DNA of 64,000 nt from Blastomussa wellsi (GCA_947652115.1 OX393572.1:1745102-1809101); one strand, 5' to 3'; positions 19,401-32,600 are shown, counted from the first letter of the stretch. A program made the numbers and translations. The notes: generated from the letters alone by a model not told the origin.

Positions 19401-21208
19401 CAGCTCTGCTCCTTGGTGCCGATTTTGGCAGGTGGCCAATCAAAGAAATAATTATGATAGTATACTGGGTACTAACCTGAATATTATCTCAGCCCTTAGG
19501 TAGTTTCCAATTCCATTAAAGTACTTTTGATTGTGCATGACTTCACAAAGAGGTTTGTCAAACATCTTGTCCTCTAGATTATCAAGAATGTTTGATCTGA
19601 ATTCCTCATATTCAAACATTGGATCAGGTCCTCGATCTTTGGACCACGTGTCTGTCAATTGCCATCGACCAAATCTAAACAAGAACAGATGAACAAAAAA
19701 TGTTCACTTTCACTGAGAATAATCGATTATCTTGAGGCTGACCTGTGGTCCAGTAATATTACTGGGTACTAGAGATAAGCAGAAAATGCGGCCAGAGATG
19801 ACAGCTTGGAGGAGGGTGATTTATGCACTACAATTTCTCCACTTGCTTTCAAGAGTTTTAAGAGTTCTATAGCAGTTCTTTGGCGCATGTTTACTATTCT
19901 AAAATGCACTTTGTTGGGAACCTTTCCCTTTAAAGCCTGCAGAGGCAGGGTTGTCAAAATAATCCGGCAACTGGCGCATTTCACCTGCTATTCCGAAATA
20001 CTGAGCCGGCTACTCCGAATGTTAGTAGGTCAGTTCTAAGCATGATGTTGGAGAAATAAAATGAAAATAGACGCCAACTTTTTGGATGGACCCTGCTACT
20101 CAAAAACCTACTGACAACCCTGAGAGGGCCATTCCATTTCAGAACAATTCTAACACCATCTCTTGCTTCTGAGGATTCCAAATGTTGAACTTTTGGTTCC
20201 TTTGAAGAAAATATCCCTACCAGCTTTGTTACGGAGGTACTCATCATTGGGTGGGAGGGCGGATCCAGAAATGGAATGCATCCTCACAGAGGGTGTACAG
20301 TGCATGATATGCAGTGCACCCCCTCCAGGCAGAACAAAAAAGGCTTCTTTTCTTGACTTCTTGACATCACCAACACGCAAATGGATATTCTAGCGTGCAC
20401 ACACAAAAATTGCTCTTGAAAACCTCCCTTTTGTAAGCATGTGACATTCATTCTTGTCGCCAGAGGCCGCGCTCCTTTTGGTCCTTACCAAGAATTGCGA
20501 CCTCTGGACACCTCCAAAACCAGAAGTCTGCGATTCACTGACTCGCTTTCAAATCTGACAAATTTGATTGGTGGAAAAGTAAGAATGAGTACTCTACACA
20601 CGCTAATTTTATAATAATTTGGGGGCGGCCAGAGGTCTCAATTCTTGGTTATGATCAAAAGGATCGTGGCCTCTGGGGACGAGAATTTGTGACATTATTC
20701 TGCTGCAGACTAGTTCTCGCGCCTTTTTATCTATCTGTGTTTGAGCTGTCCTGACATAAACAAGGAAACCTAGAAGACAAAATCAACATAGCAGAACTAA
20801 AATGCAAACAAAACAAACAAACCTTCTAACGTCCACAAAGCTCAACACCATCAGCGGCTTCTCTTTCGTGTAAAAGTTCAAATGTGCATGTTTATGTATT
20901 TCTTTGACCGGGACAAATGTAAACTTTCCGGACATTCCAAAACGAAAAAGAATCCTCGTCCTATTCTGTTCACAATCTTTCTCCTTTTTAGTTCGCTTTC
21001 CTTTCCCAGCTGCATTTTGTGGTGTTAAAATAAGCGCCATTTCTTTCCCTCTTGACTCGGAGTGTAGGCAATAATCCCTGGCGGGAAAATTGACATCCGG
21101 ATTCTTGGTGCTCACCGCTGATTTCACGATCTTGCCGCTAAAAATTCGTCCTTTACAAACCATATTTACAAATTGGCTGTTTTTGTAAAGTTCTGGTCCT
21201 TCTGGCAT
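16499..21208 (-). CDS. NEIL1: NEIL1-type endonuclease VIII-like DNA glycosylase
   Basis: Base-excision repair glycosylase/AP lyase of the Fpg/Nei family, expected in the nucleus. Exons (minus): 21208-20823, 19674-19477, 18811-18730, 18574-18490, 18378-18251, 17518-17491, 17370-17282, 16955-16895, 16587-16499. All phases agree, giving 381 residues (human NEIL1 has 390). The start MPEGPE supplies the catalytic Pro2 and Glu3. Lys55 in SRGKE matches human Lys54, and FRFGMSG and FVDVRRFGRW are typical. The H2TH region includes FNGIGNYLRAE. The zincless finger ends DHDGRTMWF with its Arg. GEAGPLVPKG and a Lys-rich tail follow, as in vertebrate NEIL1. The lesion-loop residue equivalent to human Lys242 is Lys253 (codon AAA at 18371-18373). 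The last exon could instead splice on at a donor after GTGAAG, so the C-terminal 10 or so residues are less sure. Confidence 0.92.
18000..18135 (+). mobile_element. SINE in NEIL1 intron 5
   Basis: The tRNA-like head has gtgagagcacttgcctccc and a B box-like ggttcaattct, then a tail with ttggttcttgcccgctatga. It lies between NEIL1 exons 5 and 6, antisense to the gene. It resembles a widespread cnidarian tRNA-derived SINE, from memory of the family. Confidence 0.6.
20452..20686. mobile_element. MITE in NEIL1 intron 1
   Basis: Long imperfect inverted repeats: the left arm contains gtcgccagaggccgcg, ccttttggtcc and ccaagaattg. The right arm carries their complements, ending ctctggggacgagaa. No coding content. 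Confidence 0.75.
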
Positions 21209-21739
21209 TGTTGATTTCTGAAACTGTTCTGCAGAAATAGTTGTATTACATAAGCGGCGTTCTTTACCTCTATAAAATACGAAAACGCCCAGGCGTTACA
21301 AATAGTGCCCAGTTCCCGTTAAAATCAACTTTCGTTTTCAGGCCCTGGATGTCGAGAGGTGTCGAGGGGGTCCATTCTCTTTGTCACGCAACGCTACGCT
21401 CTCGAACGACTTTCTTTTCCTTTTTTGGGCCGGGTTGTTCAAAACACGATTAAGCTATCCCTGGGTTATAGAGTAAATTTCTTACTTAGGTTTATAGATT
21501 TGCAGATTGTTCTTCTGTTTATATTTTAGTACTTTCTGTTTCAGTTTTTCCACAAAGCTTTCGGCGACTTCGGCCTAATATACGCTTGTACGGAAGGAAA
21601 GTTAATCCTACATTAGCGCTATAAGCCGTCTTTCGAGCTTGTGGTGTGTTTTTGTAACGTTTGGGGACCGTTAAGCAATCAACGCTAAAACCAGTCACCG
21701 AAAATTGACTAAAAAAATGGGATGCCGCCAAAAAGTTGA

Positions 21740-22220
21740 ATGTGTACTTGTTTGCTCTCTGGTTGGTTGAGAAGTTTAAAACCAACAGAAAGATTGTATA
21801 AATTTGTGCACGTAAGCAAAGAAAAGTCTCAAACATGCTTATCAATCTGGAAAACAAACTGTAAGGATGGCAGAAAGTTGTACGTGTGACTTACAAAAAT
21901 TTGTCAAAAAGTTTTACGTACGATCATTTGCTGTTTGATTGGCTGAGAAGTTTGGAAAACCAACAAAAAGATGTCAAAAAGTTGCACGTGTCATTAATTG
22001 TGTTCTTTGATTGGCTGAGAGGTCAAGGTTTGTCAAAAAGTTGCACTTGCGATTATTTGCTCTTTGATTAGTTGAGAAGTGTGGAAAAACAACAAACTGT
22101 CAAAAAGTTGTACATGCGATTGTTTTCTCTTTGATTGGTTGAGAAGTTTGGAAAAACAACAAAAAGATGTCAAAACGTTGCGCGTGAAGCTATTAACGTT
22201 ACACGTGTGATTGTTGACTC
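21740..22220. repeat. Minisatellite with ATTGG motifs
   Basis: About five irregular units of 70-90 bp, each with ttgtcaaaaagttgcacgtg, ctctttgattggctgagaag and a ggaaaacaacaaaaag segment. It begins about 530 bp upstream of the NEIL1 ATG. Each unit holds a CCAAT-box complement (gattgg) and several hold cacgtg-like E-boxes. Confidence 0.75.
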
Positions 22221-25200
22221 TTCGGGCGGCTGAGACATTTGGACAGAAAGTTGTAATAAATGGGTAACACTCAAAGCTGAAGTTTATAAACCAAATAACT
22301 CAAAAAGCATGCAACAGGAAGATTTTGTCCCGCGCTACATATGGGACTCCAACTCTCTCACACTTCCAAAGATTTTTACCAATCCATTATTCACCCAGCG
22401 TGCTTATAACCATGTACAATAACTGAAAGAAATGCGAATGTTTCCCGGGTAATAACAACAGGAAGAAGTGGAATCCTGCACTGAAAGCAAAACAATGCGG
22501 CCACCCGAACTCGCACCACGAGGGCGTACTGTTGACTTAAGATGTGATTGGCTCGATGCCATTGTGATTACGTGAAAAAATGTGCACAGTTTGGGAGCAC
22601 ATCTGACTGTCTCAGAGCTCTATCACTTTCTCTAAGTTCCCTCTGACAACGAGGTCCAGTTTTGTTAGTATGGTTAGCTATAGTGACAATTTCATTAGCT
22701 GTTGTTGCCAAAGAAAGAAGTTCTTGACTAATGCTAAGCCGATGTAGATGTTTGCTTGCGGAAAATTAAAACTGCTACAAAAAAAATTGTTTAAAAGCAA
22801 CCGGTTTAAAAATAACCTGTTTGTTTCGGTTATAATAACGGTAATTACTTATGCTGTATCAATTTGCTCTCCAACTAACATTTACAGAGACCACCCATTA
22901 CCTCAGGCTCTAAGAGAAACGAAAAATGGAGAAAATGGAGTTCGGGAACTCTGCAGTGTTACACCAAGGAAGCTAATCCGATGCTTTTTATAGCCTCGAG
23001 TCTTTCACATCCCTTTAAGGCCGCCACCAAGCGACAAGTTGCTGTGGCACGGCGCTGCAACAATCAGCGCCTCGTGTCTCAGTGAATGATATTTGTAAAA
23101 AATAGTTTGTCGCCGCGACAGAAATGCGCTGCTGTGATCAGTCGCGTCAATTCAAACCACGACTTGGTTTGGTAGCAGAGACTTACCACAGAGGCATGGC
23201 CTATCTCAAGTCAAGATCACGAATAATTATACAAAATTTGATTAACCATTTGGGCCATTTGATTAACCATCTTTATAGAGAAGTCTAGTGTAGTAGAAAA
23301 AATTTCCAATTCCATGCATATTTATTATTTTACTGTCAGTAATAATTAATTCGCCCGTCCATCTTCTATGGACCACAAGCAAATGCGAGGCAAAGGACGC
23401 AACACATGACTTGTGCCTGTCTTGAGATACTTCGCCTTTGAATTCATATCTGATGATAAATCATGTTTTTATTTTAATTAAATCTACATCAAATAGCGGC
23501 ATAACTCAAATGCCTGTGTATCCTTTCTCAACGGTATGAGGTTCCGAAAATGTGCTCGTTTTTGCTTTATAGTACCTGTTGCGCTAAATCACTTTTAAGG
23601 GAACAAACACTTCCGTAATTCTTTGGCCCGTGCCCGTCACACCAGTGTTTGAAACATTTTAATTCACAGCACAAAGGTATAATGCCTTTTTGGAGACAGA
23701 AGGAAGGACAGGTTTTCCTACGCAGAGAAACACCTGGCTTGCTAAGAACTCCACGCCGGTTTGAATAAAGATTAACCAGTGCGGAACATGCTGGAAGAAG
23801 TCTGTGATACCTTTGGAATTTTGCAAATGATTTAAGGGTTTCTACTAAACCACAGTCAATGCATATTAATTATGGCAGTGACGGAGAAAGGCAAAAATAT
23901 GGGATCGTAAAGAAATCAAAATTCAGCCTGACTTGAACTGTTTCATCATCACGTTCGTGACCGGAATAAGAACAAGTTCATCTGTGACGTCATCGCGCAA
24001 AAACGCTCAGCATCACACCAATTAACCGAGAGTGCTGTAGTTTAGACGTAAAAAGTAGTATTATTTTTAAGCAACGGAGGTTTAAAAATGGCAATCATAA
24101 CATCAGTAGGAAGGATGACATGGCTCTGATGAGAAATGCTTAAGTCGCAAAAAAAAGGCGCCCGGAAGTGGTCCTTCGAACTTGGCCCCAAGAGGCTCTT
24201 GAAACACCGCCGAACAAAATAGCTAAATTATTGGCCATGTGGCTTTAGAACAGGCTTAATGTGTTCTTCATGTGCATGTTTTGAACATGAGCATGTTAAC
24301 CCTGCAGCTAAACCTTTAAGTATGTGAACACATGTATTTTTGATAGACCTGTTTACGACCGACTACTCGGTGAGTTTTGATTGGACCCATTTTCCCGCCC
24401 TTCGTCTCGCTGCATTTCTGCATCAGCTGTTCTCATAATTACTGTGTTGTTCACACGACTGTTGCATGTGACTATATTTCCACCTAGAAGTTTCATTTCT
24501 TCGCCAAAAAACAAGGTTTTGTAGAAACAGCAATGAGTGAGGTTTCTTTGTGTACACTATACAACTGGCGCACGTGCAAAATCGAGTTTTTGTTTGTTGT
24601 TGTTTTCGATTCTTTCCTTCAAAGAAAAAGCCCAAAACAATTTATTTTTTACCAAATCAGTTAACTGAAAATGTGTACATGGTTTTACTAACTGGTACAA
24701 AATAGCATCGTTAAGCTGTTCAGTTACAAAGACGCTTTTGTCTTTCTAACGAATTATCGAGCAGCGATTTCGTTCTCCCGCTGTTATACGCCTTATAAAG
24801 ATTAAGGCTGTGTTAGATTACACAAAATAAAGCATTATTTGTTAATCTCATCGTTATGACTTGCAATTAACAATTCAAAGCAAAACAAACGCAGTCATCT
24901 GAACCGAAATTTCAACCTTTCTTTATTTTCTTTAAATCAAAATATCTCTAAATATCTTTACATACTAAATATTGACATTTCTCAAACTTTCTTTTCAAAT
25001 TTCTGGCAATGGCTTTCTCGCTGTAATCACACGCGTATTTTAAAATAATGCTTTATCTTTACGAACTGTGCCTCGCTTTACAAAAATATACACAGTATAT
25101 ATAACATCACGGCTTATTTTTCCATAAAACTGGATATAACTTATAACTATGTCTGGGTCTGCGAAACATTGTTTATAGTGTTCACATATGCTACACACAA

Positions 25201-25525
25201 GGCTAAAAAACGTGATCTGCAGTTCATTAATCGAGTTACAATATATTTCGTTGGTGTTATGGTAATTTGCTACAGCAACGTTCGATAGCTCTCTCAAAGA
25301 ATTTGAAACTTGTTCACTTTCTTCCGAAGAGAGGGAGGCACTTGAAATACCAAGCTACCTTTTTGTCTTTAAGGTAAACTGCTTTCGTATTTATTCATCA
25401 CGGACTGCAGTGGTCGGAAAGAGTTTTCCAGAATATTCACAAATACATGTATTGGCAAAATCTTGACCCCGCTCATAACGAGAATTTGTTCAGTCAGGCT
25501 TGGTTCAGCCTTCGCGTGTCTCATT
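22221..25525. other. Intergenic, includes likely 3' region of the ID-like gene
   Basis: AT-rich with no supported coding region. 24900-25525 lies directly downstream of the ID-like stop on the minus strand and probably contains its 3' UTR. Short frames at 22748-22993, 24423-24635 and 25040-25297 have no recognisable content. Confidence 0.45.
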
Positions 25526-25777
25526 TCACTGAAACTTGTTGCTGGTCTCGAAGTGAAGAATTTGTTCCAGGTCGTGAATGTACTCCATAGCAAGCTTCAA
25601 GACTTCAAGCTCTGTGAGGTTCTCGCGGCATTCGTTCTGAGGTAGAATTTCTCTGAGGGCTCTAAAAGCGCATTCAACAGGCTCCAACTTTTCAAATCCG
25701 TCTGTATCCAAGAGCTCGCTTGAATTGGAGTTCATTTCTGAGATAAACTTAACGCTCCCTTGCATCTTGACTGCCAT
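25526..25777 (-). CDS. ID-like helix-loop-helix protein without basic region
   Basis: An 83-residue single-exon frame. Residues about 36-74 form one HLH: helix 1 CAFRALREILP, loop NECRENLTE, helix 2 LEVLKLAMEYIHDLEQIL. Helix 2 resembles the ID/extramacrochaetae pattern (VEILxxVIDYIxDLQ). The stretch before helix 1 is acidic (LLDTDGFEKLEP) and has no basic DNA-contact residues. This matches ID proteins, which bind bHLH factors and block their DNA binding. It is shorter than vertebrate ID proteins (about 120-170 residues). A divergent bHLH fragment is the alternative. A short intron near the C-terminus cannot be excluded. Confidence 0.68.
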   Translation of the reverse strand: MAVKMQGSVKFISEMNSNSSELLDTDGFEKLEPVECAFRALREILPQNECRENLTELEVLKLAMEYIHDLEQILHFETSNKFQ

Positions 25778-28435
25778 GCCGCTTTTGAAAATACTTCTGT
25801 TCTGTGTGCGTTGCTCCGTTCTCAGCTGAGGCTAAACTCGTACTAACCGTGTCGCTACGACGCGCTGAGTTAATAGCATGGATTGTTTATTGTTTCCTGT
25901 CAACGAAGATATTATGCCTATTGTTCCAAACGCATCCTTCCGAGTCACTCCTCCAAACTAATCTTTCAACATGAGTCTTCAATGGTGACATCACCGATGG
26001 CGGCTCTCTGGTAGGCTGAGCTTCACATTTGAAATTTGTTTTACTGCGTCTCCAGTTTCAGCGCGCACGTTTACCTTACGCGTTCTCAGCATTATTCCCT
26101 GCAACAACTGCCAAAAGTGAAGTACTGAAACTCATAAAGTTGTCAAAGTGCTTTTGTGGATGACAAATGAACAACTCTGTCCGAGGCGCCAAATTCGCTA
26201 GCTATCTTTCACTCGACAATAATAGCACTACTGGAGCGTCACTTAGATATCTTTTATGAAAACAGGTGTGCGATGAAATTTGCTGCCGCTATTGTTCTGT
26301 GCATCGTCAATAACAACACAGGCGCCATAACTGCATTGTTCTCCGTAATAAGGCCGAATATGCACAATGCATACGGTCGTGGGAACATTCACACATAACT
26401 CCCTCATTTCGTCCCAGATATCATTTGAAGCTGTCAAAATTCCTTTACAATCAATCTACTTTTGAAATCGTCCAGCCGACGGAGCAACACGAAAAGCTTG
26501 CGTAGATGCGCTACGCAAGAAATAAATTTAGAGAAACCTTGATTTAAGAGTGTTTAATCTGTTCCTTCCAGACGCGGAATGCTTAAGACACTGACGAGCA
26601 AAACACCTGGCTACAGGTCTAAGCTATGCTCGACACTCGTGGAATGTTTAGAGTTACATAACGCTTACAAATAAAGCGCTTATGTGTAGTAATGCACAAC
26701 AGCGGCCCAAGCAACCGAGAGATGGCTTGTTTTCTAAGGCAGTGCTGGCTGATTGCGGGTAGAAAATCAGACCGGTAGGCTTGTGTGACTGTCAGCGGGG
26801 TTGCTAAGAACACGTGGATCTCTGTGCAGTTTGCGAAGAGCGTAAACAGTAAGCGTGGGAAAATCAGCCTTGATAAGACTCACTTATTTGTTTGAGCTAG
26901 CTTAAAAGCAAATTTATTGCTTGAGGGATTTCGCAGCGTTGGTTGTGACACTTCTAATCAGTTTAGCATTTAATTAGTTAATGAACCGTTAAAAGGCCCA
27001 CGGGAATTTGAGCTAGAACCCCTAGTGGAGCTCGCTAATGCGAGTTGGGTTTTGAAGATCGTGATGTGGTGTTAACTCTTGGTCTGCCGTTCATGGCTTA
27101 GTCCGTTAGTCATACGAATCTGTCGAATGCCTGTCGTGTGGCGAAATAATGGTGCTAGCGGTGAACAGTTGTTTTCTTGCAAGCACCACCTGTTTTTGAA
27201 ATGACAGCAAGAGGGTTGAATACCAAGCAAACAACTGACACGGAATCACGAGACACGAAGCTGAGAAAAACTACGGCGGTTTTTAAAAGAAAAGGAAAAC
27301 AGTTTATAACGGCAAATAAACATTCCACAACAAACTTCTTTGTCAAATTTAAAACTCAATTTCCTTGTGTGGAGTGAATCATTCACAGATTTCATTTTTA
27401 ATCGTTTTGTCCCAGTTTAGCCAGACAATTGAGCAAACACTTGTGATATTGTGATTTCTCTACCCGTAATCTGAGCACTTAGTTGCTAGTTATTTTGCTT
27501 ACGAGGACTGTGGAATGCACGGAATATGTTAGAGTGTCTTGCGCTGCATATTAAATTGCCTTGTTAGCAAAGGGTTAATCGACTATCGGAACCTCTTTAG
27601 AAGTGTTTACCTAAATCTCAACTGATTAAAACAGTTAGTTCACCAAAGTTCACCATATGACGGAAAGCGAATTGTCAATAATCAATCAACATGCTTTGCA
27701 AAAACCGGCTTTTCACTGCATTGTTCTCTATCAATTGTCTAAAAATTCTTTACAAATTTCTAAAACGGAAGTGGTGGTTGCTAATGAGGCCGGATATTAA
27801 TGTTGAAAGGAACTCATTCATTTTCAAGTCGCGAAGACAAGTTCTCTGACGTCACGTGTGACTCCTCTCGCTTGCCAGCCTCACTCCTAGGAAGAGAAGG
27901 GGTCCTGAGAACGAGGCTCATGGCCAGTTTCCAGGGTAACTTACTTGCGGAACGAGTCAAGTCATTCCCTTCACATGACCCGCCGCCCGAATGTTCGAGA
28001 AGCCATAAAAAGCGGTATGGATGAGAGAGCAAGCAGTCATTTGTCAAGGACAATTTCTTCAAAGTCTCGCCTAAATCCCCCCTCGCGCGTCTTTAATCCC
28101 GGCCGATTTCTTGACTCCCATTCTGAATTCAAGAGAAAAACAGACTGAACGAAATCTTTTCGAGAAATGTCGTTATGTATTACCGAGATAGGGAGAAGAA
28201 ATCGCTTTTTGAGAATGGATATATAAAGCACAACAAACATCAAACTTAGTAAAATAGGATTAAATTTATTGTATAAAGTTTACGAGGTTCGTAAAAAAAA
28301 AGTTTATTGATTTTCATAAGTCGAAAAACATGCGTTGACTTTAACTGGTCTATATTTTTTGTGAAGTTTTATCCATCAACAATTGATTTGCGTATACAGC
28401 GGCAACCGTATATTTAGTGAGTGGTGCAGTTCTCA
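25778..28435. other. Intergenic upstream of the ID-like gene
   Basis: No supported gene. The first few hundred bases are the presumed promoter of the minus-strand ID-like gene, with a GGCGCC motif at 26185-26190. 27800-28050 shows mixed-strand frames and a tgacgtcacgtg site near 27848 but no recognisable protein. Confidence 0.4.
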
Positions 28436-28439
28436 AACG

Positions 28440-28720
28440 AGTGAAACTGGAACCAAAGTAATCACTCTGGCCAATCACAAAGGACAACGACAATCCAGTG
28501 AACCAATCAAAACTCGAGGCTCCGACGAAGGGCTAACGCTCGAAACGTCAGCTCTTGAATCTCTTTACGGTGGCCAATTTACATTATCAACCCAGTTGAT
28601 AACACCAAATTATATTGCAAATACATGTAGCCGCGCGCGCGGGAAAACGTGTGCAACCAAGTGACAACTGGTTTTAATTTTGCTTATGATTGGTTGATTA
28701 GGTGGAGCGAACTTTTTAAA
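28440..28720. repeat. Dispersed repeat: ccaatcac ... cgaaacgtcag ... ttgattggttg
   Basis: The order tggccaatcacaaaggac, ccaatcaaa, ggctaacgctcgaaacgtca, a ttatcaac pair, a cgcgcgggaaaacg segment and gattggttga also appears, with rearrangement, at 55625-55915, 57770-58190 and 16290-16450. It is a multi-copy interspersed repeat. Confidence 0.65.
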
Positions 28721-28739
28721 ACAGAGTGTAGTCCCGGCA

Positions 28740-28950
28740 TAGGAAATCGAACATTCGGAAATCAAACTCAATCGAACTCAATCGGTGGATTCTGAGTCCG
28801 ATTTAGTTACACTGAACTTTGTGAGTTCAAAACCAATTGAACAAATCGAACCTAATCAAACTCAATCGATCCATTAGATTGTGTTCGACAATCGAACAAA
28901 TCCAGTCACAGAGGACTGCGTTCGATTGTGCTCGGTGAATAAATTGACTT
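28740..28950. repeat. aatcgaac-rich repeat
   Basis: The word aatcgaac or its complement, with tcaatcgaactcaatcg, recurs many times over about 200 bp. It reads as a degenerate tandem repeat with internal inverted pieces. Confidence 0.55.
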
Positions 28951-29158
28951 GGACAACCCTAGTATGTATAGTCCGGCTGACAGCTCGTGCTGTTACTGTA
29001 ACTGCACCCAAGCTCTGGTAAACCTACATATAAAAAGCAAGCCCATTGAAAACGGGTTTTCCTAGAATGCTTGAGAATTTTCAGTGTAAATTAACTTGCA
29101 AGTGCAATTGTTCCCTTTTGGTTTAGTATCACCTATTTGATGTTTTCCTACCTTAGTA

Positions 29159-29403
29159 TTACAGCGCGACGCGCCTAACTGTGGCCACCCAACAAACTTT
29201 TTTGACAAGTTATAATTAGCCAATCAGAGAGCACGAATTTCTTTGGCTGTCCCGCCTCCTAGGAATTTTCAAAGCTGTTCTCACGAAACCTGTCACGCTT
29301 TTAACAAGGAGGCGGGACAACTCAAACAAATTCGCGCTCTCTGATTGGCTTCCTTGTCAAAAAAGTTTGTTTGGTGGCCACAGTTAGGTTCGTCGCGCTG
29401 TAA
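29159..29403. mobile_element. Palindromic MITE, TIR ttacagcgcgac
   Basis: Nearly the whole 245 bp folds back on itself. Arms begin ttacagcgcgac, then ctgtggccacccaacaaac, ttttttgacaag, ccaatcagagagc and cccgcctcc, and the right arm gives their complements. A second copy lies at 45769-45990. Confidence 0.85.
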
Positions 29404-29651
29404 GGTTTCTTATGTTTTAAGGGTAGTTTGGTTCGTCGCAAAAGATGACTCAAAGTATCTTTAATATCATTTGTAAAGGACTATACTTCAAAGTCAACCA
29501 TCATCACTGGGTCTTTCCATGACACGAGCTCCTCGGAATTACGCAGCAGTTTCAAGGGCTTATTACTGTTCAGTTCTGGCATTGAAAGGAACTCCGTTTA
29601 ACAATCGATACAATTATTTTTTGGGCCAGTTTTGCCGAAAAATGGATTTTA

Positions 29652-32600
29652 TCATTCCTTAATTTCATCAACAACAGTCACAGGTATCCCAGCTATCTCC
29701 ACAATGGCTTCATTGGCCTGCAACTGGTCCAAACCACTCGCGCCATTCAACCGGTTTTCGCCACCGTCTAAACCAGGCCCTTGAAAATCCTCCACGGCCA
29801 CTTTCAGCCGAGGTGTCGTGAGCCCTAGGTCAACGGTCCTGTTGTATCCGTAGAGCAACTCATCTTTTTCCTTGGGGTCAACGCGGGGTTGACGGGAGCG
29901 AGACCGCTCGGGGATCCCTGCCTCACGGGGAGTGTAGAGTTTCGCCTGCGCCACCCGCTGCAGGCGGCGCTGCGCACGACATTTGCTGTCAATTCGGGGT
30001 TTCAGAAACTGCCATCGTAGCTCTTCTTTTTCGGGATCGATTGGAAACTTGTGATTTATGTGAACTGGAGAAATCAGAAAGAGTACGACAATTATTTTAT
30101 TCGAATTTAACACCACACGCACCCGCTAATCTCACCGTCTACCCAAGCTAAGCACACTACAAACTTACCTTTGGTTCTCAGGGGTTTCCGCTTGCAAGCG
30201 GTTCCACCACAGGCTTACCACCCTATGTTTGTATGGTCACAGCTCACCAATCTAATTATTGAAATTTCTTCAGACTGATTGCTACATTGGCTAGCTGTGA
30301 CCACACAAACATAGGATGCAAAGCTTGTGACTCAGCTGTACAGGCAATTTTAACATTCACTGGAGAAATCGAGAAACTCACAGTTTGACATATAGAACTA
30401 ATTGTAACACTGACCTTGAATGCCCTTTATTTTTATTGGATCTAGCAGTTCTCTTCCACGTGCTCCATTGATGTTGGACGCTGCCATCTCCTCCCGAACA
30501 AAAAACGCCTCGAGCAAGTTGAGTGAAAGCTTGGCAGGATTCGAGCCTGACGCCTCTGAGCGATTCAGTACCTTGGGATTGCCACAGTACCACACGCGTG
30601 AGAGAGGGTTGGTTTTATCGCCAAGCCAACAGCCGCGCGAATAAGATACATGCTCCAGGCCTGATGAAATAACATGAGTTTGTGATTTCCAATAGCTCAC
30701 TATCAAAATCACGTCACAGTTTTGGTTGCCGCGGACTAAAAGTAGTGAAGGCTCGCATTGGATGGACACAATAGTCCATTTTACAGTTCTGTGAAATGTT
30801 ACCAGGCCTCTGTTTGAAAGCGAGGCTGAGGGTGACCTTGTCATGATAGAGACCAGAAACTATTTAGCATAACAACAAAACGATTTACATATCAAAAGCA
30901 AGAGGGTTTGTATCTATGCAAGGTCACCTTCAGCCTCAATTCCACTTAAAGGCTTGACAACTAAGCACAGAACTGTAAAATGGCCTATTCAAAATTGCGG
31001 CTTTCGTGGTGAATAAATTTTACCTAGCGTCCCGGCTAGCGTAGCAGGTATGCCTTCTCATTATAACTGCTGTGTTTCCGCTGCGCAATAAAACATTGAA
31101 ACTGCAATCGTCTCATACACGAATTTAAAGGAGGAAAGAAAAGGCATCCCAGGGAATTGCCGACAATATTTCCGTGGAGTAAACCAGATTATAAAGCTAG
31201 AAAACTACCTACAAGGAAAGAATTGTCCTTCCAATATGGGCCCGCGATACAATTGGACGTGATAAAATAAAAAAATACACGTGATTTTCAAAGTGAGCGT
31301 TGCGCGCAGGGAATCACGGTAGTTGTATACATACTGCGCACAACATCGTCGAGACTTGGCGCGCAAATTTGAATACCACTACCAAGAGAGATTGCCATCA
31401 GGCAGGTAAACTATACTTTTGGATTGCAACAATTTTCAAAGCAGTCATTCTCGTAGTATAACTCTGTAAATTATATGGCCATGGGCATTCCTGTGAATAA
31501 TTTATGGAAGCTAATTAATGTTATTTCTTTTTGCTTTTTTCATTTGTTATAAGATTATAAGATTATTAGGCATGTATAAAAAGGGTAAAGCCTCGTGCCT
31601 AGTGGCCCATACTGCTGGAGCTCATCCCAGTTTCTGTAGCATTAAGCGGCTAGGAATATCCCCCCCTCCCTGGATGGGATGCTAGTCCATGGCAGGGTTA
31701 CCCCCAGCATTAGTTTCCCAGGACCCATTTAAACACCTGGGTGGAGAAAGGCACTGTGAGAGTACATTGTCTTGCCCAAGAACACACTGCTGTGCCCGGC
31801 CAGGGCTCGAACCCAAACCGCTGAATCAGGAGTCCAGCGCACTAACCATTAGGCCAACACACCTATACCCCATTCACACCAACAAAACTTGTTTAGTTAA
31901 ACCAGGTTAGACAAATTGAAAATAAGCAACAGAAGACTGAAAGATTGAATTTTACATAGGATTCAAGAAAGTTCTAATGTGCTCTTTCATTGTGCCAAAT
32001 TTGAGGTCAACAATCATCAGTTGGTAACTTTTATGAACAAAACAATTTTAAACCGTGTTTAACTAAACAGCTTTTAAACACGTTTAAGCTTTGGTGTGAA
32101 TCGGGTATTAGGCACCTATGATATATATTAAAACATAACAGAAAGTGAGCAGCAGAGCTAGTCTGCGACTGTGCATCATTCTATTACGCATGCATTGTAA
32201 GCTATACAATTACAAGTGCAATCCTCATAAACTTGTAATGCTACAGGTCCTCTTGTGCAGAAGTTGCTATTCCTGTTGTTTGTTCAATTGTTCTCATGTA
32301 GAAAGCCATTAATACGAGACCTTATGGGAGCTGCTAGCAAACACACTTGCTAGTTGCACACTTGTTCAGGAGTTGCTTGTGAGGAATTGCAATATTTCGC
32401 AGGGCACATTTCCCTCCCTTTAAATATGAGAGGGGACAAATTTGAAGGGAAAAGTGCCCTGGCAAAGAACTCAAGATTGAATTTTTCATACCTTGCAAAA
32501 TACAGGGAGCTCCATTAATAATATCTCTCAGTGGAACTTGTGCGGTTACACTTCTCCTTTCTTTATCTGCAAGTGACACAATAACTGGAACCATCATGTC

